Below, one piece after another: positions 1 through 7,563 of a stretch of 32,497 bases of DNA (position 1 is the stretch's first letter; each line of letters starts with the position of its first letter). This stretch comes from Streptomyces sp. CC53 (lineage in GTDB: Bacteria > Actinomycetota > Actinomycetes > Streptomycetales > Streptomycetaceae): the NCBI RefSeq assembly GCF_001865245.1, contig NZ_MKXB01000151.1, forward strand, positions 198,758 through 231,254. The letters run 5' to 3'. The translations under genes were made by a program, and so were the position numbers. The notes under the pieces were generated by a model. It did not search any database. It worked only from the letters and a program-made list of their open reading frames with translations, and was not told the DNA's origin.

Positions 1-1023
1 CACCTCGTCCGGGTTCACGCCCTTGTTGGCCTCCTTGCCGCCGGTCAGCTCCTTGACGAGCTCGGCGACGGCCGGCATGCGGGTCGAGCCGCCGACGAGG
101 ACCACGTGGTCGATGTCGGAGAGCTGGATGCCTGCGTCCTTGATGACGTTGTGGAACGGGATCTTGCACCGCTCCAGCAGGTCGGAGGTGAGCTGCTGGA
201 ACTGGGCGCGGGTGAGCTTCTCGTCCAGGTGCAGCGGGCCCTCGGCGGAGGCCGTGATGTAGGGCAGGTTGATCGAGGTCTCCGTGGAGGAGGACAGCTC
301 GATCTTCGCCTTCTCCGCGGCCTCACGGAGGCGCTGGAGGGCCATCTTGTCCTTGGACAGGTCGACACCGTGGCCGGCGTGGAACTGCTTGACCAGGTAG
401 TCCACGACGCGCTGGTCCCAGTCGTCGCCACCGAGGTGGTTGTCGCCATTGGTGGCCTTCACCTCGACGACGCCGTCGCCGATCTCCAGCAGCGACACGT
501 CGAAGGTGCCGCCGCCGAGGTCGAAGACCAGGATCGTCTGGTCGTCCTTGTCGAGGCCGTAGGCCAGAGCGGCCGCGGTGGGCTCGTTGACGATGCGCAG
601 CACGTTCAGGCCGGCGATCTCGCCGGCCTCCTTGGTGGCCTGGCGCTCGGCGTCGTTGAAGTACGCCGGGACGGTGATGACCGCGTCCGTGACCTTCTCG
701 CCCAGGTACGCCTCTGCGTCCCGCTTCAGCTTCTGCAGCACGAAGGCGCTGATCTGCTGCGGGTTGAACTTCTTGCCGTCGAGGTCGATCTTCCAGTCGG
801 TGCCCATGTGGCGCTTCACCGAGCGGATCGTCCGGTCGACGTTGGTGACTGCCTGACGCTTGGCGACCTCACCCACGAGGACTTCGCCGTTCTTGGCGAA
901 GGCGACGACGGACGGCGTGGTCCTGGCGCCCTCGGCGTTGGTGATGACGGTGGGCTCGCCGCCTTCCAGAACGCTGACGACGGAGTTAGTCGTGCCCAGG
1001 TCGATGCCGACCGCACGTGCCAT
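1..1023 (-). CDS. dnaK: Molecular chaperone DnaK (Hsp70), 5' part; runs off the left edge
   Basis: ATP-dependent cytoplasmic chaperone that folds and protects proteins with DnaJ and GrpE. The 341 codons visible cover most of the nucleotide-binding domain. It opens [16 protein letters not shown], the Hsp70 phosphate-1 signature (residues 6-16). Later come the phosphate-2 loop [14 protein letters not shown] (about residues 176-189) and the adenosine motif [13 protein letters not shown] near residue 322. The protein continues beyond base 1, so the substrate-binding domain is outside the window; the family is about 620 residues. The ATG follows a good ribosome site (GGAGGA, bases 1031-1036). Two HAIR-type inverted repeats and a promoter lie upstream, as in the HspR-controlled dnaK-grpE-dnaJ-hspR operon of streptomycetes. 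Identification is essentially certain. Confidence 0.98.
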   Translation of the reverse strand, partial: MARAVGIDLGTTNSVVSVLEGGEPTVITNAEGARTTPSVVAFAKNGEVLVGEVAKRQAVTNVDRTIRSVKRHMGTDWKIDLDGKKFNPQQISAFVLQKLKRDAEAYLGEKVTDAVITVPAYFNDAERQATKEAGEIAGLNVLRIVNEPTAAALAYGLDKDDQTILVFDLGGGTFDVSLLEIGDGVVEVKATNGDNHLGGDDWDQRVVDYLVKQFHAGHGVDLSKDKMALQRLREAAEKAKIELSSSTETSINLPYITASAEGPLHLDEKLTRAQFQQLTSDLLERCKIPFHNVIKDAGIQLSDIDHVVLVGGSTRMPAVAELVKELTGGKEANKGVNPDEV

Positions 1024-1042
1024 GTCTGATTCCTCCAGCTGA

Positions 1043-1063
1043 CTTGAGTGCAACAGACTCAAG
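1043..1063 (-). promoter_or_regulatory. HAIR operator (HspR box) of dnaK
   Basis: A perfect match to the known HspR-associated inverted repeat: CTTGAGT, seven bases, ACTCAAG. It lies 20-40 bases upstream of the dnaK start and overlaps the end of the predicted -10 box, so a bound repressor would block initiation. HspR is expected to be encoded downstream in the same operon, outside this window. Confidence 0.93.
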
Positions 1064-1090
1064 GATGCACCACGGGTCCGACAGCGTCAA
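1062..1090 (-). promoter_or_regulatory. Vegetative-type promoter of dnaK
   Basis: Read on the minus strand, TTGACG (1085-1090) is followed after 17 bases by CATCCT (1062-1067). This is an HrdB-like -35/-10 pair. The -10 shares two bases with the HAIR operator. A transcript would start near 1055, inside the operator. Confidence 0.7.
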
Positions 1091-1094
1091 CAGA

Positions 1095-1115
1095 CCTGAG
1101 CGAATCACGCTCAAC
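1095..1115 (-). promoter_or_regulatory. Second, degenerate HAIR operator
   Basis: CCTGAGC, seven bases, GCTCAAC has the HAIR spacing but two departures from a symmetrical consensus. It sits just upstream of the -35 box. Several HAIR copies are usual at streptomycete dnaK promoters, so cooperative HspR binding is plausible. Confidence 0.65.
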
Positions 1116-1290
1116 TTTTATCTGGGTCTTACGCGCAATGCCGACCCCCACGCGCGACGCCCCACACCCCGTCACACACGCCTTGGGACCCACTCCGCCG
1201 CGGCACGCCGCACCGCAGACCGGCCGAGACCGCATCACCGAGACGTATCGTTCCGGGGCAGAACGTGTCATAACGCCTCCCCAGGGCCAG

Positions 1291-1791
1291 GTGTTCCCCG
1301 TGCATCCGAAACGCTTCATGGACCTGACGGCCGGCACCGCCCTGCTGGCCCTCGCCATCCCCGCGCTCGCCGTCGCCGCGGCGGCAGCGGCCCTGCGCCG
1401 CCGGCCGTGCGGCGTCTTCGCCCACGAGACGCGCACCGGCCTCGACGGCCGCCCCTTCACCCTGCACACCCTTCGGGTCCACCGCTTCCGGCTCGACGCG
1501 CTCTCGCGGCTGCCCCACGTCCTGCGGGGACAGATGTCGCTGGTCGGCCCCGCCCCGCTGGCGCCGGGCTCCCCCGGCGAGGACGCCCCGTGGCGCCGCC
1601 GGGTGCGGCCGGGGCTCACCGGCCTCGCCCAGGTGCGGCGCGGTTCCGGGCTACCGTGGGACGAGCCGCTCATGCTCGACCAGCACTATGTGGAGCACCA
1701 TTGGATCGGGCTCGACGTGACCTTGATCCTGCGCACCCCACGGGCGCTGTACGGCAGGCGCCGCACCAGCGCCGGGACGGTGCCCGCCTGA
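1291..1791 (+). CDS. Sugar transferase (bacterial polyprenyl-phosphate glycosylphosphotransferase family), short form
   Basis: Resembles the catalytic region of WcaJ/Bac_transf proteins, which move a sugar phosphate onto a lipid carrier at the membrane to start exopolysaccharide synthesis. Visible family landmarks: KRFMDLTAG at the start, an alanine/leucine-rich hydrophobic segment (about residues 13-34), the LRGQMSLVGPAPL block (LxGxMSxVGPRP in the family) and RVRPGLTGLAQV. The usual FKFRTM motif is replaced by LHTLRV, so activity is uncertain. About 166 residues if it starts at GTG 1291; GTG 1300 and ATG 1318 are in-frame alternatives and no start has a strong ribosome site. It stands alone, divergent from dnaK. 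Substrate unknown. Confidence 0.75.
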   Translation: MFPVHPKRFMDLTAGTALLALAIPALAVAAAAAALRRRPCGVFAHETRTGLDGRPFTLHTLRVHRFRLDALSRLPHVLRGQMSLVGPAPLAPGSPGEDAPWRRRVRPGLTGLAQVRRGSGLPWDEPLMLDQHYVEHHWIGLDVTLILRTPRALYGRRRTSAGTVPA

Positions 1792-1978
1792 GTCCGCCCG
1801 GCCGCCCCGCGCGAGTCCCGCTGGTGAGGCGCACCTGAGCGACGCAGATCACCGCTCACGCGACTACAGTGCGGCGGAATAACTGGGTACGCTCGGCTGT
1901 CGAACCATAAGTTACCGCTTAGTAGTCCCGGATCCCCCGCCCGCAGCAGTCCTCCCTCGCAGGCCCGAGGAGCCCTCC

Positions 1979-4276
1979 ATGCAACTCGCCGCGATCATTG
2001 TGTCGCTGACCCTGACCGTGGTCGGCGTTGCGCTCTTTGCCCGAGCGATCGCGAATATCTACCGGTTCGTGAAGCTGGGCCAGCCGGTCCCGGCCGGCAG
2101 CCGCACCGACGCCCCCAAGGCGCGCACCGTCACCGTGATCCGGGAGTTCCTGGGCCACACGCGGATGAACCGCTGGGGCATCGTCGGCTTCGCGCACTGG
2201 TTCGTCGCGGTCGGCTTCCTCACCCTGCCGCCGACGCTGGCGCAGGCGTACGGACAGCTCTTCCAGGCGGACTGGACGCTCCCGGTACTCGGCGGCTTCC
2301 TGCCGTTCGAGATGTACATCGAGTTCATCGGCCTGATGACGGTGGTCGGCATCGCCGCCCTCATGGTCATCCGGCTGCTGAGCCTGCCGTCCCGCGCCGG
2401 CCGCAAGTCGCGCTTCGCCGGCTCCAAGGCGTGGCAGGCGTACTTCGTCGAGTACGTCATCCTCACCATCGGCCTCGCCATCCTGGTCCTGCGCGGCCTT
2501 GAGGGCGCCATCCACCACGTGGACTCCTACGAGGCGGCGTACTTCGTCTCGTACCCGCTGGTCCTGGCCTTCAAGGGACTGTCGCTCGGCACCCTGCAGA
2601 CCCTGATCTACTTCGCCGCCATGGTGAAGATCAGCGTCTCCCTGATCTGGATGATCACGGTGTCGCTGAACACCAACATGGGCGTGGCCTGGCACCGCTT
2701 CCTCGGCTTCCCGAACATCTACTTCAAGCGCAACGCGACCGGCGAGACGGCCCTCGGCGCGCTCCAGCCGATGACGTCCGGCGGCAAGGAGATCGACTTC
2801 GAGACCGTCTTCGACGACGAGGAGGGTGCCGAGGAGACCGTCTTCGGCGTCTCCCAGGTCGAGCACTTCTCCTGGAAGGGCATCCTCGACTTCGCGACCT
2901 GCACCGAGTGCGGCCGCTGCCAGTCGCAGTGCCCCGCGTGGAACACCGGCAAGCCGCTCTCCCCGAAGCTGCTGATCATGTCGCTGCGCGACCACGCGCA
3001 CGCCAAGGCGCCGTACCTGCTCGCGGGCGGCGGCAAGACCTCGGAGGGCGAGGAGAAGGCGTCGGAGGAGGCCCTGAAGGGCGTTCCCGCGTCGGCGCTC
3101 GCCGAGGCCGAGCGCCCGCTGATCGGCACCGCCGAGGAGAACGGCGTCATCGACCCGGACGTCCTGTGGTCCTGCACCACCTGCGGCGCCTGCGTCGAGC
3201 AGTGCCCGGTGGACATCGAGCACGTCGACCACATCGTCGACATGCGCCGCTACCAGGTCATGATCGAGTCCTCGTTCCCGTCCGAGGCGGGCACGATGCT
3301 CAAGAACCTGGAGAAGAAGGGCAACCCCTGGGGCCTGGCGAAGAAGCAGCGCGTCGAGTGGACCAAGGAGGTCGACTTCGACGTCCCGATCGTCGGCAAG
3401 GACGTCGAGGACCTGTCCGAGGTCGACTACCTGTACTGGGTCGGCTGCGCCGGCGCCCTGGAGGACCGGGCCAAGAAGACCACCAAGGCCTTCGCCGAAC
3501 TGCTGCACATGGCGGGCGTGAAGTTCGCGATCATGGGCGGCGACGAGAAGTGCACCGGTGACTCCGCTCGCCGCCTCGGCAACGAGCCGCTGTTCCAGCA
3601 GCTCGGCCAGGAGAACGTCGCGATGCTGAACATGGCGTTCGGCGAGGACGACGAGGACCCGGAGACGAAGAAGCCCAAGTCGGCGAAGAAGATCGTCGCG
3701 ACCTGCCCGCACTGCTTCAACACGATCGCGAACGAGTACCCGCAGCTGGGCGGCGAGTTCGAGGTCATCCACCACACGCAGCTGCTGCAGCACCTGATCG
3801 ACGAGGGCAAGCTCGTCCCGGTGACCCCGGTCGACGGACTGATCACCTATCACGACCCGTGCTACCTGGGCCGCCACAACAAGGTCTACACGCCGCCGCG
3901 CGAGATCATGGACAAGGTGCCCGGCCTGCGCCAGCAGGAGATGCACCGCCACAAGGAGCGCGGCTTCTGCTGCGGCGCCGGCGGCGCCCGCATGTGGATG
4001 GAGGAGCGCATCGGCAAGCGCATCAACGTCGAGCGCGTCGACGAGGCCCTGTCCCTCAACCCGGACATCGTCTCGACGGCCTGCCCGTTCTGCCTGGTGA
4101 TGCTCTCCGACTCGGTCAACGGCAAGAAGAACGAGGGCGCGGCCAAGGAGAACCTCCAGGTCGTGGACGTCGCCCAGCTGCTGCTGGAGTCCGTCAGGAC
4201 CCCGCTGCCCGAGGGCGAGGGCCCGGACGCGGGCGAGGCGACGGACGCGGCACCGGAGCCGACCCCGGCGAAGTAG
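1979..4276 (+). CDS. Membrane-bound (Fe-S) oxidoreductase with CCG domains, EtfD/Rv0338c-like
   Basis: A 765-residue fusion. The first 260 residues carry several membrane helices of the nitrate-reductase-gamma type. Then comes a dicluster ferredoxin domain with two CxxCxxCxxxC motifs (cysteines 308-311-314-318 and 399-402-405-409). Last is a heterodisulfide-reductase-like part with two CCG repeats (C490, C525, C576/579 and C628, C664/665, C702/705). Mycobacterial homologues (EtfD, Rv0338c) and Bacillus FadF are proposed to pass electrons from fatty-acid oxidation, via electron-transfer flavoprotein, to menaquinone; the same role is inferred here. An acidic-lysine-rich insert lies near residues 558-570, and the tail is Glu/Pro/Ala-rich. 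The ATG has a GAGGAG ribosome site seven bases upstream. It is monocistronic, with a strong hairpin 23 bases after the stop. All cluster cysteines are present. Confidence 0.9.
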   Translation: MQLAAIIVSLTLTVVGVALFARAIANIYRFVKLGQPVPAGSRTDAPKARTVTVIREFLGHTRMNRWGIVGFAHWFVAVGFLTLPPTLAQAYGQLFQADWTLPVLGGFLPFEMYIEFIGLMTVVGIAALMVIRLLSLPSRAGRKSRFAGSKAWQAYFVEYVILTIGLAILVLRGLEGAIHHVDSYEAAYFVSYPLVLAFKGLSLGTLQTLIYFAAMVKISVSLIWMITVSLNTNMGVAWHRFLGFPNIYFKRNATGETALGALQPMTSGGKEIDFETVFDDEEGAEETVFGVSQVEHFSWKGILDFATCTECGRCQSQCPAWNTGKPLSPKLLIMSLRDHAHAKAPYLLAGGGKTSEGEEKASEEALKGVPASALAEAERPLIGTAEENGVIDPDVLWSCTTCGACVEQCPVDIEHVDHIVDMRRYQVMIESSFPSEAGTMLKNLEKKGNPWGLAKKQRVEWTKEVDFDVPIVGKDVEDLSEVDYLYWVGCAGALEDRAKKTTKAFAELLHMAGVKFAIMGGDEKCTGDSARRLGNEPLFQQLGQENVAMLNMAFGEDDEDPETKKPKSAKKIVATCPHCFNTIANEYPQLGGEFEVIHHTQLLQHLIDEGKLVPVTPVDGLITYHDPCYLGRHNKVYTPPREIMDKVPGLRQQEMHRHKERGFCCGAGGARMWMEERIGKRINVERVDEALSLNPDIVSTACPFCLVMLSDSVNGKKNEGAAKENLQVVDVAQLLLESVRTPLPEGEGPDAGEATDAAPEPTPAK

Positions 4277-4299
4277 CCACCACCACCCACGCACGCGCA

Positions 4300-4339
4300 G
4301 CGACGGCCGGGCCACCCGCACGGGAGGCCCGGCCGTCGC
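4300..4339 (+). terminator. Intrinsic terminator-like hairpin after the Fe-S oxidoreductase
   Basis: A perfect 14-bp stem (GCGACGGCCGGGCC and its complement) encloses a 12-base loop, beginning 23 bases past the stop codon. There is no T-tract, which is usual for high-GC actinomycete terminators. Confidence 0.75.
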
Positions 4340-4579
4340 CGTCGCACGGGCCCGGTGCGGGCGGCTCGGCCCCACCAGCCGGAGGCCGGCCGGACACCGG
4401 CCCCACGGGGACGGCCTGCCTGCCACGGCGTACGGCGGAGAAGGAGCCCCCAGCACCCCGGCGCGCGCGGAGCGGACCCGCCGCCGGCCGTGCGCGGGGC
4501 CCGGGCGCCGGAGCGGTCGGCGGGCCGCGCGGCCGTCCCACCCTCGGCATCGCCGGAAGCGGAGCGCCCGCCGCCCTTC

Positions 4580-4658
4580 CCGCACGCGCGGGAAGAGGAC
4601 GGACAGCAAGGACGCGGAGACCCAGCCGATCACCCCGCCGCACGCGCGGGAAGAGGAC
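4580..4658. repeat. Two identical 21-bp direct repeats, each partly self-complementary
   Basis: The 21-base unit CCGCACGCGCGGGAAGAGGA plus a final C occurs at 4580-4600 and 4638-4658, separated by 37 unique bases. On the minus strand it contains a small palindrome around CCCGCGCGTGCGGG. No third copy occurs at the same period on either side. Confidence 0.8.
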
Positions 4659-4894
4659 CCGGGACGACCGGAGCCCCCGCCGGCAGCCCGGCGCACCCGA
4701 CAGCCCCCGCTGCCGCACCGCAGCGGGGCCGGGGCGCGCCGAGCCCCGCCTCCCCGCCCGCGCGCCGACCGCCCCGCCCGCCCCCTCCGGAACGCCCCGC
4801 CGGGCCCTTAGGGGATGTCACAGGTCGGCAGCAAAGGGGCGGTGAGCCCCGGCCGGGTACGCCGTCACCAGCTGGAGCAGGTACGTTCGTTGAC

Positions 4895-5803
4895 GTGGCT
4901 GGATTCAGGATCGGACGCGGCCGGGACAACCGCACCCCGCAACAACACCCGCAGCAGCAGGCGCCGTACGGACACGCGGCGCCGCCGCCGTCGGGCCCCC
5001 ACGCGCCGCAGCAGTGGTCGCAGGGCGGCGGCCAGGCGTACGACGAGCCGGAGTACTTCGGTGACCCGCACGCCCCGCACCCGCAGGCGGGCCACCCGCA
5101 CGCGCAGCCGCACCACCGGCCGCCGCGCGGCCCGGCAGACCCGTACGCGGCGAACACCCCGGGCCACACCCAGGTCTTCAGCGTCGACGACTCCCCGTAC
5201 GGCCCCCAGGGCCCCTACGGCGGCCCGGCAGGCGACGGCGCCCCGGCGGCGGCCCCCTCGGGCCCCCGGCTGCCCTGGAAGCAGCTCCTCAGCGGCATCG
5301 TGCGGCGCCCGGGCCCGACCTTCTTCCAGATGCGCGACCACGCGGTGTGGGGACCTGCGCTGGTCGTGACCTTCGTGTACGGCCTGCTGGCGATCTTCGG
5401 CTTCGACAAGGCGCGCGAGGAAGCGATCAACGCGACCATCTCCAGCGCCATCCCGTACGTCCTGGTCACCGGCGCGATGATGGTGGTCGGCGGCGTCATC
5501 CTCGGCGCGGTCACGCACACGCTGGCACGCCAGCTGGGCGGTACCGGCGCCTGGCAGCCGACGGTGGGCCTGTCGATGCTGATCATGTCGATGACGGACG
5601 CGCCGCGCCTGATCTTCGCGGTCTTCCTCGGCGGCGAGAACGTCCTCGTCCAGGTCGTCGGCTGGCTGTCGTGGCTGGCGGCGGGCGCCCTCTTCACCTC
5701 CATGGTCAGCAAGTCCCACGACCTGCCGTGGCCGAAGGCACTGGGCGCCTCCGCGATCCAGCTCGTGGCCCTGCTGTCCCTGGTCAAGCTCGGCACGCTG
5801 TAA
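4895..5803 (+). CDS. Yip1-family integral membrane protein with a disordered N-terminus
   Basis: About 302 residues. The first 125 are Gln/Pro/His/Gly-rich and look disordered and cytoplasmic. From about residue 126 (LPWKQLLSGIVRRPG) begins a Yip1-type membrane domain: a conserved FFQMRDHAVWG stretch followed by five or six hydrophobic helices. The domain is conserved in streptomycetes; its function is unknown. GTG 4895 (VAGFRIGRGRD) is chosen because residues upstream are low complexity; a GGAGCAGG site lies 14 bases upstream, a rather long gap. A perfect 13-bp hairpin 41 bases after the stop separates it from the convergent phosphoribosyltransferase gene. Confidence 0.8.
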   Translation: MAGFRIGRGRDNRTPQQHPQQQAPYGHAAPPPSGPHAPQQWSQGGGQAYDEPEYFGDPHAPHPQAGHPHAQPHHRPPRGPADPYAANTPGHTQVFSVDDSPYGPQGPYGGPAGDGAPAAAPSGPRLPWKQLLSGIVRRPGPTFFQMRDHAVWGPALVVTFVYGLLAIFGFDKAREEAINATISSAIPYVLVTGAMMVVGGVILGAVTHTLARQLGGTGAWQPTVGLSMLIMSMTDAPRLIFAVFLGGENVLVQVVGWLSWLAAGALFTSMVSKSHDLPWPKALGASAIQLVALLSLVKLGTL

Positions 5804-5844
5804 CCGGCAGGGCCTGGCCGCGGAAGAAGCCCCGGCCCACGGGA

Positions 5845-5875
5845 AAGCCCCCCGCGTCGTACACGCGGGGGGCTT
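5845..5875. terminator. Bidirectional terminator between convergent genes
   Basis: A perfect 13-bp stem (AAGCCCCCCGCGT with its complement) and a five-base loop CGTAC. It lies between the Yip1 gene (plus) and the phosphoribosyltransferase gene (minus) and can serve both, with A-rich and T-rich edges on either strand. Confidence 0.9.
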
Positions 5876-5901
5876 CTCCACGACCACCGGTCCGGCCGCC
5901 G

Positions 5902-6399
5902 TCAGGCGTCCAGCACCTGACCGCTGCGGCGCACCACGGGCCGCTCCGCACTCCACGGGAAGTTGATCCACTCGTCGGTGCGCTTCCACACGTACTCGCA
6001 CTTCACCAGCGAATGCGACTTCTCGTAGATCACCGCGGACCGCACCTCGGCGACGTGCTCCAGGCAGAAGTCGTGCACGAGCTTCAGCGTCTTCCCGGTG
6101 TCCGCCACGTCGTCGGCGATCAGCACCTTCTTGTTGCTGAAGTCGATCGCGTTGGGCACCGGGGCCAGCATGACGGGCATTTCCAGGGTGGTGCCCACCC
6201 CGGTGTAGAACTCCACATTCACCAGGTGGATGTTCTTGCAGTCCAGCGCATAGGCGAGACCGCCGGCGACGAAGACGCCACCGCGGGCGATGCTGAGCAC
6301 GACGTCCGGCTCGTACCCGTCGTCGGCGATGGTCTGCGCGAGTTCCCGCACCGCGCGGCCGAACCCCTCGTACGTCAAGTTCTCCCGTACAGCACTCAT
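5902..6399 (-). CDS. Phosphoribosyltransferase (type I PRT fold, hypoxanthine/xanthine-type)
   Basis: 165 residues. The PRPP-binding motif VLIADDVADTGKTL is at residues 92-105, and an early RGG motif (residues 39-41, SIARGG) matches the PRT pyrophosphate loop. The family transfers the phosphoribosyl group of PRPP to a purine or related base in the cytoplasm; the exact base cannot be told from sequence. It follows dcd with only two bases between the dcd stop and this ATG, so the two are almost certainly co-transcribed, which suggests a nucleotide-salvage role. The gene ends before the shared terminator at 5845-5875. Confidence 0.88.
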   Translation of the reverse strand: MSAVRENLTYEGFGRAVRELAQTIADDGYEPDVVLSIARGGVFVAGGLAYALDCKNIHLVNVEFYTGVGTTLEMPVMLAPVPNAIDFSNKKVLIADDVADTGKTLKLVHDFCLEHVAEVRSAVIYEKSHSLVKCEYVWKRTDEWINFPWSAERPVVRRSGQVLDA

Positions 6400-6401
6400 G
6401 C

Positions 6402-6977
6402 TCACACCTGCGTCCGATGGAAGTTCTGGAAGGACCGCGAAGCCGTCGGACCGCGCTGCCCCTGGTAACGCGACCCGTACCGCTCGCTGCCGTACGGGAA
6501 CTCGGCCGGCGAGCTGAGCCGGAACATGCAGAGCTGACCGATCTTCATTCCCGGCCACAGCTTGATGGGCAGGGTCGCCAGATTGGACAGTTCCAGCGTG
6601 ACGTGCCCGGAAAAACCGGGATCGATGAATCCGGCCGTCGAATGGGTGACGAGCCCGAGCCGCCCGAGCGAGCTCTTCCCCTCCAACCGGGAGGCGATGT
6701 CGTCGGGCAGCGAGATGACCTCGTACGTCGAGGCCAGCACGAACTCCCCGGGGTGCAGGATGAACGCCTCGTCGCCCTCCGGCTCCACCAGCCGGGTGAG
6801 ATCGGCCTGCTCCACAGCGGGATCGATGTGCGGATAGCGGTGATTCTCGAACACCCGGAAAAAGCGGTCGAGCCGCACGTCGATGCTCGAGGGCTGCACC
6901 ATGGATTCGTCGTACGGATCGATGCGCACACGCCCGGCGGCGATCTCGGCCCGGATGTCCTTGTCTGAGAGAAGCAC
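6402..6977 (-). CDS. dcd: dCTP deaminase
   Basis: Converts dCTP to dUTP (and in some actinobacteria also dUTP to dUMP) for thymidylate synthesis. The 191 residues equal the usual length of streptomycete Dcd. Landmarks: [12 protein letters not shown] at the start, PSSIDVRLD near residue 29, the [21 protein letters not shown] block (nucleotide pocket, with catalytic Glu following in GHVTLELSN), and the C-terminal [12 protein letters not shown] lid. The start is GTG 6977. First gene of a two-gene unit with the phosphoribosyltransferase. Whether it is mono- or bifunctional (DCD-DUT) cannot be settled here. Confidence 0.96.
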   Translation of the reverse strand: MLLSDKDIRAEIAAGRVRIDPYDESMVQPSSIDVRLDRFFRVFENHRYPHIDPAVEQADLTRLVEPEGDEAFILHPGEFVLASTYEVISLPDDIASRLEGKSSLGRLGLVTHSTAGFIDPGFSGHVTLELSNLATLPIKLWPGMKIGQLCMFRLSSPAEFPYGSERYGSRYQGQRGPTASRSFQNFHRTQV

Positions 6978-7047
6978 GCCCCGAGGATACGCAGAGCGCG
7001 CGGCCCCGCCCCAATCGGGCGGCCGCCGCGCGCTCTCCCGCAATGCG

Positions 7048-7221
7048 CTACCGCTGCTGCGCCCCGACGGGCACGGCATGCCGCAGCCGCGCGCACCGAG
7101 GACAACGAATCAGCCGCCCGGGCCCGATCCGCCCGGCGCCGAGCTGCTGCATCGGAAACGAAACGGTGCTGAAGACGTGTCCTTCGGCACAGCGGACGAC
7201 GGTGCGCTCCATGGAGTCCAT
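7048..7221 (-). CDS. Small conserved zinc-ribbon-like protein
   Basis: 57 residues beginning [19 protein letters not shown], with a C-terminal [14 protein letters not shown]. The two cysteine sites (one Cys followed by His, then CPRC) suggest a single zinc knuckle. It looks like a small cytoplasmic protein widespread in streptomycetes; function unknown. ATG 7221 is preferred because an AAAGGG ribosome site lies seven bases upstream; ATG 7212 is possible. It lies 70 bases upstream of dcd in the same direction, so read-through into dcd is possible. Confidence 0.65.
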   Translation of the reverse strand: MDSMERTVVRCAEGHVFSTVSFPMQQLGAGRIGPGRLIRCPRCARLRHAVPVGAQQR

Positions 7222-7363
7222 CAAGCCCTTTCCCCAAAGCGGTGAACGAGACAGCCACATTAGGGGATGAACAGGACACCGCTCCAGGCACCACTCCGGC
7301 CGCCACCCTACGCCCCAACTCCCGCCCCCCGAACGGCGAGAACCCTCGCCCGCACCACGAGAA

Positions 7364-7386
7364 CCCCCGGTTCGACACACCGGGGG
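7364..7386. terminator. Hairpin upstream of tRNA-Gly
   Basis: CCCCCGG, nine-base loop, CCGGGGG. It lies between the small minus-strand gene and the plus-strand tRNA and probably insulates the tRNA from upstream read-through. A TANNNT-type -10 (TACAGT, 7399-7404) for the tRNA follows; no convincing -35 box is seen. Confidence 0.5.
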
Positions 7387-7438
7387 CCCGCTATGGGGTA
7401 CAGTGAGCGACGATGCGGCGCGGATCTCCGTCCGCTGC

Positions 7439-7512
7439 GCGGGTGTAGTTTAATGGTAGAACATGAGCTTCCCAAGCTCAGAGCGCGGGTTCGATTCCCG
7501 TCACCCGCTCCA
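7439..7512 (+). tRNA. tRNA-Gly (anticodon CCC)
   Basis: A full cloverleaf. Acceptor GCGGGTG pairs with CACCCGC; D-arm GTTTAATGGTAGAAC; anticodon stem TGAGC/GCTCA with loop TTCCCAA, giving anticodon CCC; T-arm GCGGG TTCGATT CCCGT; discriminator T and encoded CCA. The 3' half is the attachment site of the mobile element that follows: its last 44 bases are repeated exactly at 18144-18187. Integration leaves the tRNA intact. Confidence 0.97.
7469..7512 (+). repeat. attL core: 44-bp direct repeat (left end of the element)
   Basis: From the anticodon loop to the CCA end of tRNA-Gly. Identical over all 44 bases to 18144-18187; identity stops sharply on both sides. This is the usual tRNA-3' attachment identity segment of a tyrosine-recombinase element. 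Confidence 0.95.
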
Positions 7513-7516
7513 CGAG

Positions 7517-7550
7517 AAAGCCCCAGGCCAGCGGCCCGGGGCTTTGTTGT
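7517..7550 (+). terminator. Element-borne terminator for tRNA-Gly (and int)
   Basis: AAAGCCCCAGGCC and GGCCCGGGGCTTT form a stem with one A-C mismatch and a short loop, followed by a TTGTTGTTG tract. It starts five bases after the tRNA CCA and is convergent with int, so it probably terminates both. The chromosome's own tRNA terminator was displaced to 18193-18219. Confidence 0.8.
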
Positions 7551-7563
7551 TGTCTGGACCAGG

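Larger units (their letters stand above)
4277..4894. other. Intergenic region without a supported gene
   Basis: About 620 bases between the Fe-S oxidoreductase and the Yip1 gene. Long open frames cross it on both strands, but they are low-complexity Pro/Arg/Ala translations typical of GC-rich spacer. It holds the terminator at its start and a pair of 21-bp direct repeats (4580-4600, 4638-4658). No promoter for the next gene could be fixed. Confidence 0.6.

Noticed and set aside
106..1029. Long plus-strand open frame opposite dnaK
   Set aside because: It is the antisense shadow of dnaK; the minus strand gives an unmistakable Hsp70.
4580..4658. CRISPR array
   Set aside because: Only two repeats, wrong period, no cas genes; listed only as direct repeats.
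1919..4696. A 925-codon minus-strand open frame
   Set aside because: It mirrors the Fe-S oxidoreductase codon by codon and has a Leu/Asp/His/Arg-rich composition with no domain; a GC-skewed third-position shadow.
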